In this document: positions 60,154-64,000 of the stretch, piece after piece
How positions within the stretch are numbered: the first letter of the stretch is position 1
How the letters are laid out: every line of letters starts with the position of its first letter
Assembly (NCBI GenBank): GCA_029783825.1
Contig: JAREIK010016249.1
Location: forward strand, 1 to 64,000
DNA length: 64,000 nt
DNA from: Sapria himalayana
Lineage: Eukaryota; Streptophyta; Magnoliopsida; Malpighiales; Rafflesiaceae
Reading direction: 5' to 3'
Notes under the pieces: generated by a model
What the model was told of the DNA's origin: nothing
What the model saw: only the letters and a program-made list of their open reading frames with translations
Database searches by the model: none
Made by a program: the position numbers and the translations under genes

Positions 60154-60802
60154 ACTAATGACTCATATTTGTTTGTGATGTTGTGTAATTAATTTTTTGT
60201 AGTGAATGTTTTTGATATGAAATTAAGGTTTTGTGTCAATATTTTTTTAATTTAGTTATGAATTGTGTATTAAAATTTATGGACATTTATTTTTGTTATC
60301 GAATATATTATTCTATAGTGAATGTTATGTGAATGTAATTTTGATGTGTAATATGTGGATGTGCTTATTTGGTTGCAGATCATAAAGTTTTGGTATGTAA
60401 TTGTATATTATATACAACATATATAAACTATACAAATAAAACATGTTCTTGTTGTAGACTATAGAAATGAAAAATTTCATTTCTAAATACATTTCTAAAT
60501 AGAAATAGATGATGCATTTCTTTGATAATCCATCACTCATTTAAAAATGGTTAATAAGATTTTATATTTTCTATCAGAAATTTAGTGATTGAATCCATGA
60601 TTAGTTATCCATCGCAAGTTTTATCGATGGTCTTATTATATCTGTTTTAAAAAAACATCATTGCATTATCTATTTCTAAAAATTTAGAGAGGATGATTTT
60701 AAAAACATATTCTTTTTGTTTCAAATTAGATCACTATTTGAACATACCGATCGAATTATAAAAGAATGGGTCATTTTTGATTCTATATTTTATTTTAGTA
60801 AG
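60154..60802. repeat. Right end region of element III
   Basis: Element III sequence resumes after the LINE. From about 60440 it has TTTCATTTCTAAATACATTT, TAGAAATAGATGATG, CTATTTCTAAAAATTTAGAG and an inverted TTTATCGATGG motif, like the left side at 45898-46290. It ends near TATTTTATTTTAGTAAG at 60802. Confidence 0.65.
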
Positions 60803-63079
60803 ATATATAGATAGATAGATACAAAGATTAATAGATTAATATATAAATATATAGATACACATATAGAAAGATAGATAAATAAGTAGAGATAAGTAGATAG
60901 ACAAAGAGATAAAGATAATATGGACAGATAGACATATCATAGATGGATATATAGAAAGAAAGAAGTTAGATCGATAGATAGATAGATAGATATAAAGATA
61001 CATAGATAGATAGACAGATAGAAAGATAAACATATAGATAGATAAACATATTAGGAAATAAATAGATAGACAATGGATAAATAGATAGATAAACAAATAA
61101 ATAGAAATAAAGATTGATAGATAAATAAATAACAGATAGATAGATAGACAAATAGATATATAGATAGAAAAATAGATAGATTGACAAATAGATAGACAGA
61201 TAGTCAAACAAAGAGATAGATAGAAATATAAATAGATAGATTGATAGATAGATATAAAGATAAATAGATAGAGAGAAAGAGAGATAGATTGTTAGCAAGA
61301 TAGATAGATAGATAGACCTATAGATAATAGATAGACTGATAGATAGATAGATAGACAGACAGACAGATAGCTAGATAGTTAGACAGATAAAATGATAGAG
61401 AGATAATTACATAAATATCTTGACAAATAGATAGATAGATAGATAGACAAATTGACAAATATACAGATAGATGGATAGACCGATAGACATATAAATAGAT
61501 AGATAGATAAATAGATAGATATATAGATAGATATATGTATATATATCTATATAGACAAATAGATAAATAGACAGACATACAGACATACAGACAAATAGAT
61601 ATATAGATGGATTGATGGACATAAAGATAGATATATGGATAGATAGAGATATATATAGATAGATAGGTAGATAGTTAAATCGATAAATAGATAGATAGAT
61701 AGATAAAGAAATGACAAAAAGACATATGGATAAATAGATAGATAGATGTATAGGAAAATAAATAGAATGATAGGCAAATAGATAGATAAACAAATACATC
61801 GATAGATAAAAAATAGATTGATAGAAAGACACACATATAGATAGACAATAGAAAAACCAACACATAGATAGATATACAGTCAAATAAGAGATAGATACAT
61901 ACATACATAGATTGAACGATAGTAATAAAGAATGGTCAATAGATAGATAAACAGATAGATAGATAAAAGTTAGATAGATAGACATATACACATAAAGACA
62001 TATAGACAGACAGGTTGATTGATTGATTGACAAATACATAGATATCCAGATACATAGATAGTGAAATTAACAAATAGATAGATAGTTATATAGATATAGA
62101 GATTGATATATATATAGATAAAAAATAGATAGATAGAATATAGAGAGATAGATAGATGGATAGACAGATAGAATAATATAAAAAAAGATAAATGGATAAA
62201 AGATAGATAGACAAATAGACAAATAGACATATAGATAAATCGACAGATATATAGATTACACCAATAGATATATTGATAGATAGACCGGCATACAAACAAA
62301 AAATATGTAAAAAGATAGATAGATAGATAATTGATTGATATATTAAACGATTAATATATTCATAGATAGATATAATGGTTGGTAGGTTGGAATCAAGGTT
62401 GGTAGATAGATTGATAGAAACAAAATATATAGATTGATGATATATTTATATATATAGAAAGATTGATAGTTATAAATATAGATAGATATTTTGATAGACA
62501 TAGCCAGATAGACATATAAATATATAGATAGATAAACTGATAGATAGAAAGATAGATAAATAGATAGATAGATATATAGATAGATATACATATAGTAGAC
62601 AAATAAAAATATAGATAGATATAGAAGTAGATAAATAGACAATTAGAAAGATGGACAAATAGATAGATAGATAGATAGACAAATAAAAAAAGATAGGTAT
62701 ATAGATAGATAAATAAATGCTCAAATAGATAAATAGATTGATAGAAAAAAAGAGACACATTCAAATTGACAAATAGATAGATCGATTGATAGACAAACAA
62801 ACAAACAAAGAGATAGATAGATTGATATATAGATAGATAGGTTGGTAGATTGATAGATAGATAGAAGATAGATCGATAAACAAATAGATATATAGACATA
62901 TAGACAAATGGATAGATATATAGATAGAAAAATAGACTGAAAGAAAGATAGATAAATAGATAGATAGAAAAATATACAAATAAATAGATATAAAAATATA
63001 TAAATAGATATATAGATAGATACACAATAAACTGAAAGACAAAAATATAGACATTTAAATATACAATAGATATATCAAC

Positions 63080-63112
<33 letters not shown>

Positions 63113-63189
63113 AATAGACTATTAGAAATATATATAAATAGACAAATAAACATATATATATATATATATATAGTTAGATTGATTGATTG

Positions 63190-63231
<42 letters not shown>

Positions 63232-64000
63232 AGAAAAAATGAAAGATAGATAAACAAATAGATAGATTAACATATAAATAAATAGACAAATATATAGATA
63301 GATATATAGACACATAGATAGACAAGATAGATAGATAGAAATATAAACAAATGCATAGATAGACAGATAGACATATAGACAAATAGATAGATAAATAGAA
63401 TTACATATAGTTAGACAAATAGACAAATCAATAGATAGACACAGGCAATCAAATAATTAGATAGATAGATAGATACATAGATATATAGATTAATACAGAG
63501 TTTGTAGATAAATAGATACATAAATAGATAGACATATAGATAGAAAGTTAGATTGACACAGAGACAAATAATCAAATTGATAGATAGATCATTTGACAGA
63601 GAGATATATAGACATATAGAACTAATAGACTGATTGATAGATAGGCATATATTGAGATTTAAAGATGGACAGATAAATAGATAGATTGAAGGATAGATAA
63701 ACAAATATAAAAATAGATAGATAGACAGATAGACATAAAGACATATAGACATATAGAATAATAGATAGATAAGCAGATTGATAGATAGACTTATAGATAG
63801 ATAGACACAGTGATTGATAGACAGATAAATAGTCAAACACATATAGATATATAGATTGATTGATTAAAAGATTGACTAGTAGACAAATTGATATATAGAT
63901 AGGTAGACACATATACAGATCGACAATTGAAAGATAGATCGGCAGATAGATAGATATATATATATATATATATAGACATACATATTAATATGCAAATAGC
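60803..64000. repeat. Degenerate GATA/GACA array, right block
   Basis: The same unit and orientation as the other two blocks. It contains pure (AT)n runs at about 63151-63172 and 63194-63226. It continues past the window end. No gene is present; frames are low-complexity. Confidence 0.93.

Larger units (their letters stand above)
45898..60802 (+). mobile_element. CACTA transposon, element III, degenerate and loaded with insertions
   Basis: It sits between two GATA blocks and carries TNP2-like (47198-50658) and TnpD-like (54255-55700) remnants on the plus strand. Both edges hold repeats of TTTCTAAAT and AGAAATAGA. The probable termini are GCTTCAAAAAAATATAAAT at the left and, reverse complemented, CTTACTAAAATAAAATATAG at the right. 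The CACTA pentamer itself is eroded and no target duplication is visible, so the edges are good to perhaps 10 bp. It contains the LINE at 55774-60141 and an unrelated stretch at about 50860-53560. Confidence 0.7.

Overview
The window looks like repeat-rich intergenic DNA from a plant nuclear genome, very probably a flowering plant. I found no host gene that I would defend. The evidence for a plant is the En/Spm-type CACTA transposons with TNP2-like and TnpD-like genes, an L1-type LINE with a C-terminal RNase H domain as in plant LINEs, and a solo LTR with plant Ty3-like ends. Base composition is very AT-rich, except for a few GC-rich trinucleotide islands. The species cannot be told from the sequence.

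Layout. The original ground sequence is a degenerate GATA/GACA array, now seen as three blocks (1-1271, 43856-45897, 60803-64000), all in the same orientation and running off both window edges. CACTA element I (1272-43855) and CACTA element III (about 45898-60802) are inserted in it. Element I is split 134 bp inside its left end by a 33-kb block of a second CACTA family (1406-34319). That block holds two copies facing tail to tail: IIa (1406-18528, plus strand) and IIb (18529-34319, minus strand). Their transposase halves form an inverted repeat with arms of roughly 9-10 kb. IIa carries a solo LTR (6405-7990, target duplication TAATG). Element III carries a 5'-truncated LINE (55774-60141, matching target duplications) and an unidentified 2.7-kb stretch with a minus-strand retrotransposon RNase H remnant.

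How the parts work together. Each CACTA copy has the usual two genes: a TNP2-like transposase followed by a TnpD/Transposase_24-like gene. All four pairs are broken by stops and frameshifts, so none looks able to make transposase. Each family has its own short subterminal motif: ACCGACC/GGTCGGT in I, TAGCTAGGG and TCGCTAAAT in II, and TTTCTAAAT-type repeats in III. These are the likely transposase-binding regions.

The most unusual feature is a set of five long (about 0.8-1.3 kb) modules, A to E, in family II. Each has a GC-rich (GCY/ACY)n core bordered by palindromic TATATGTAC-type sequence. In IIa two modules sit inside the left end on the plus strand and two sit inside the right end on the minus strand, so they act as long inverted subterminal repeats. 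The AT-rich minisatellite before the transposase gene occurs in both families I and II, and a CT-rich leader with a TATA box is conserved in both arms of II.
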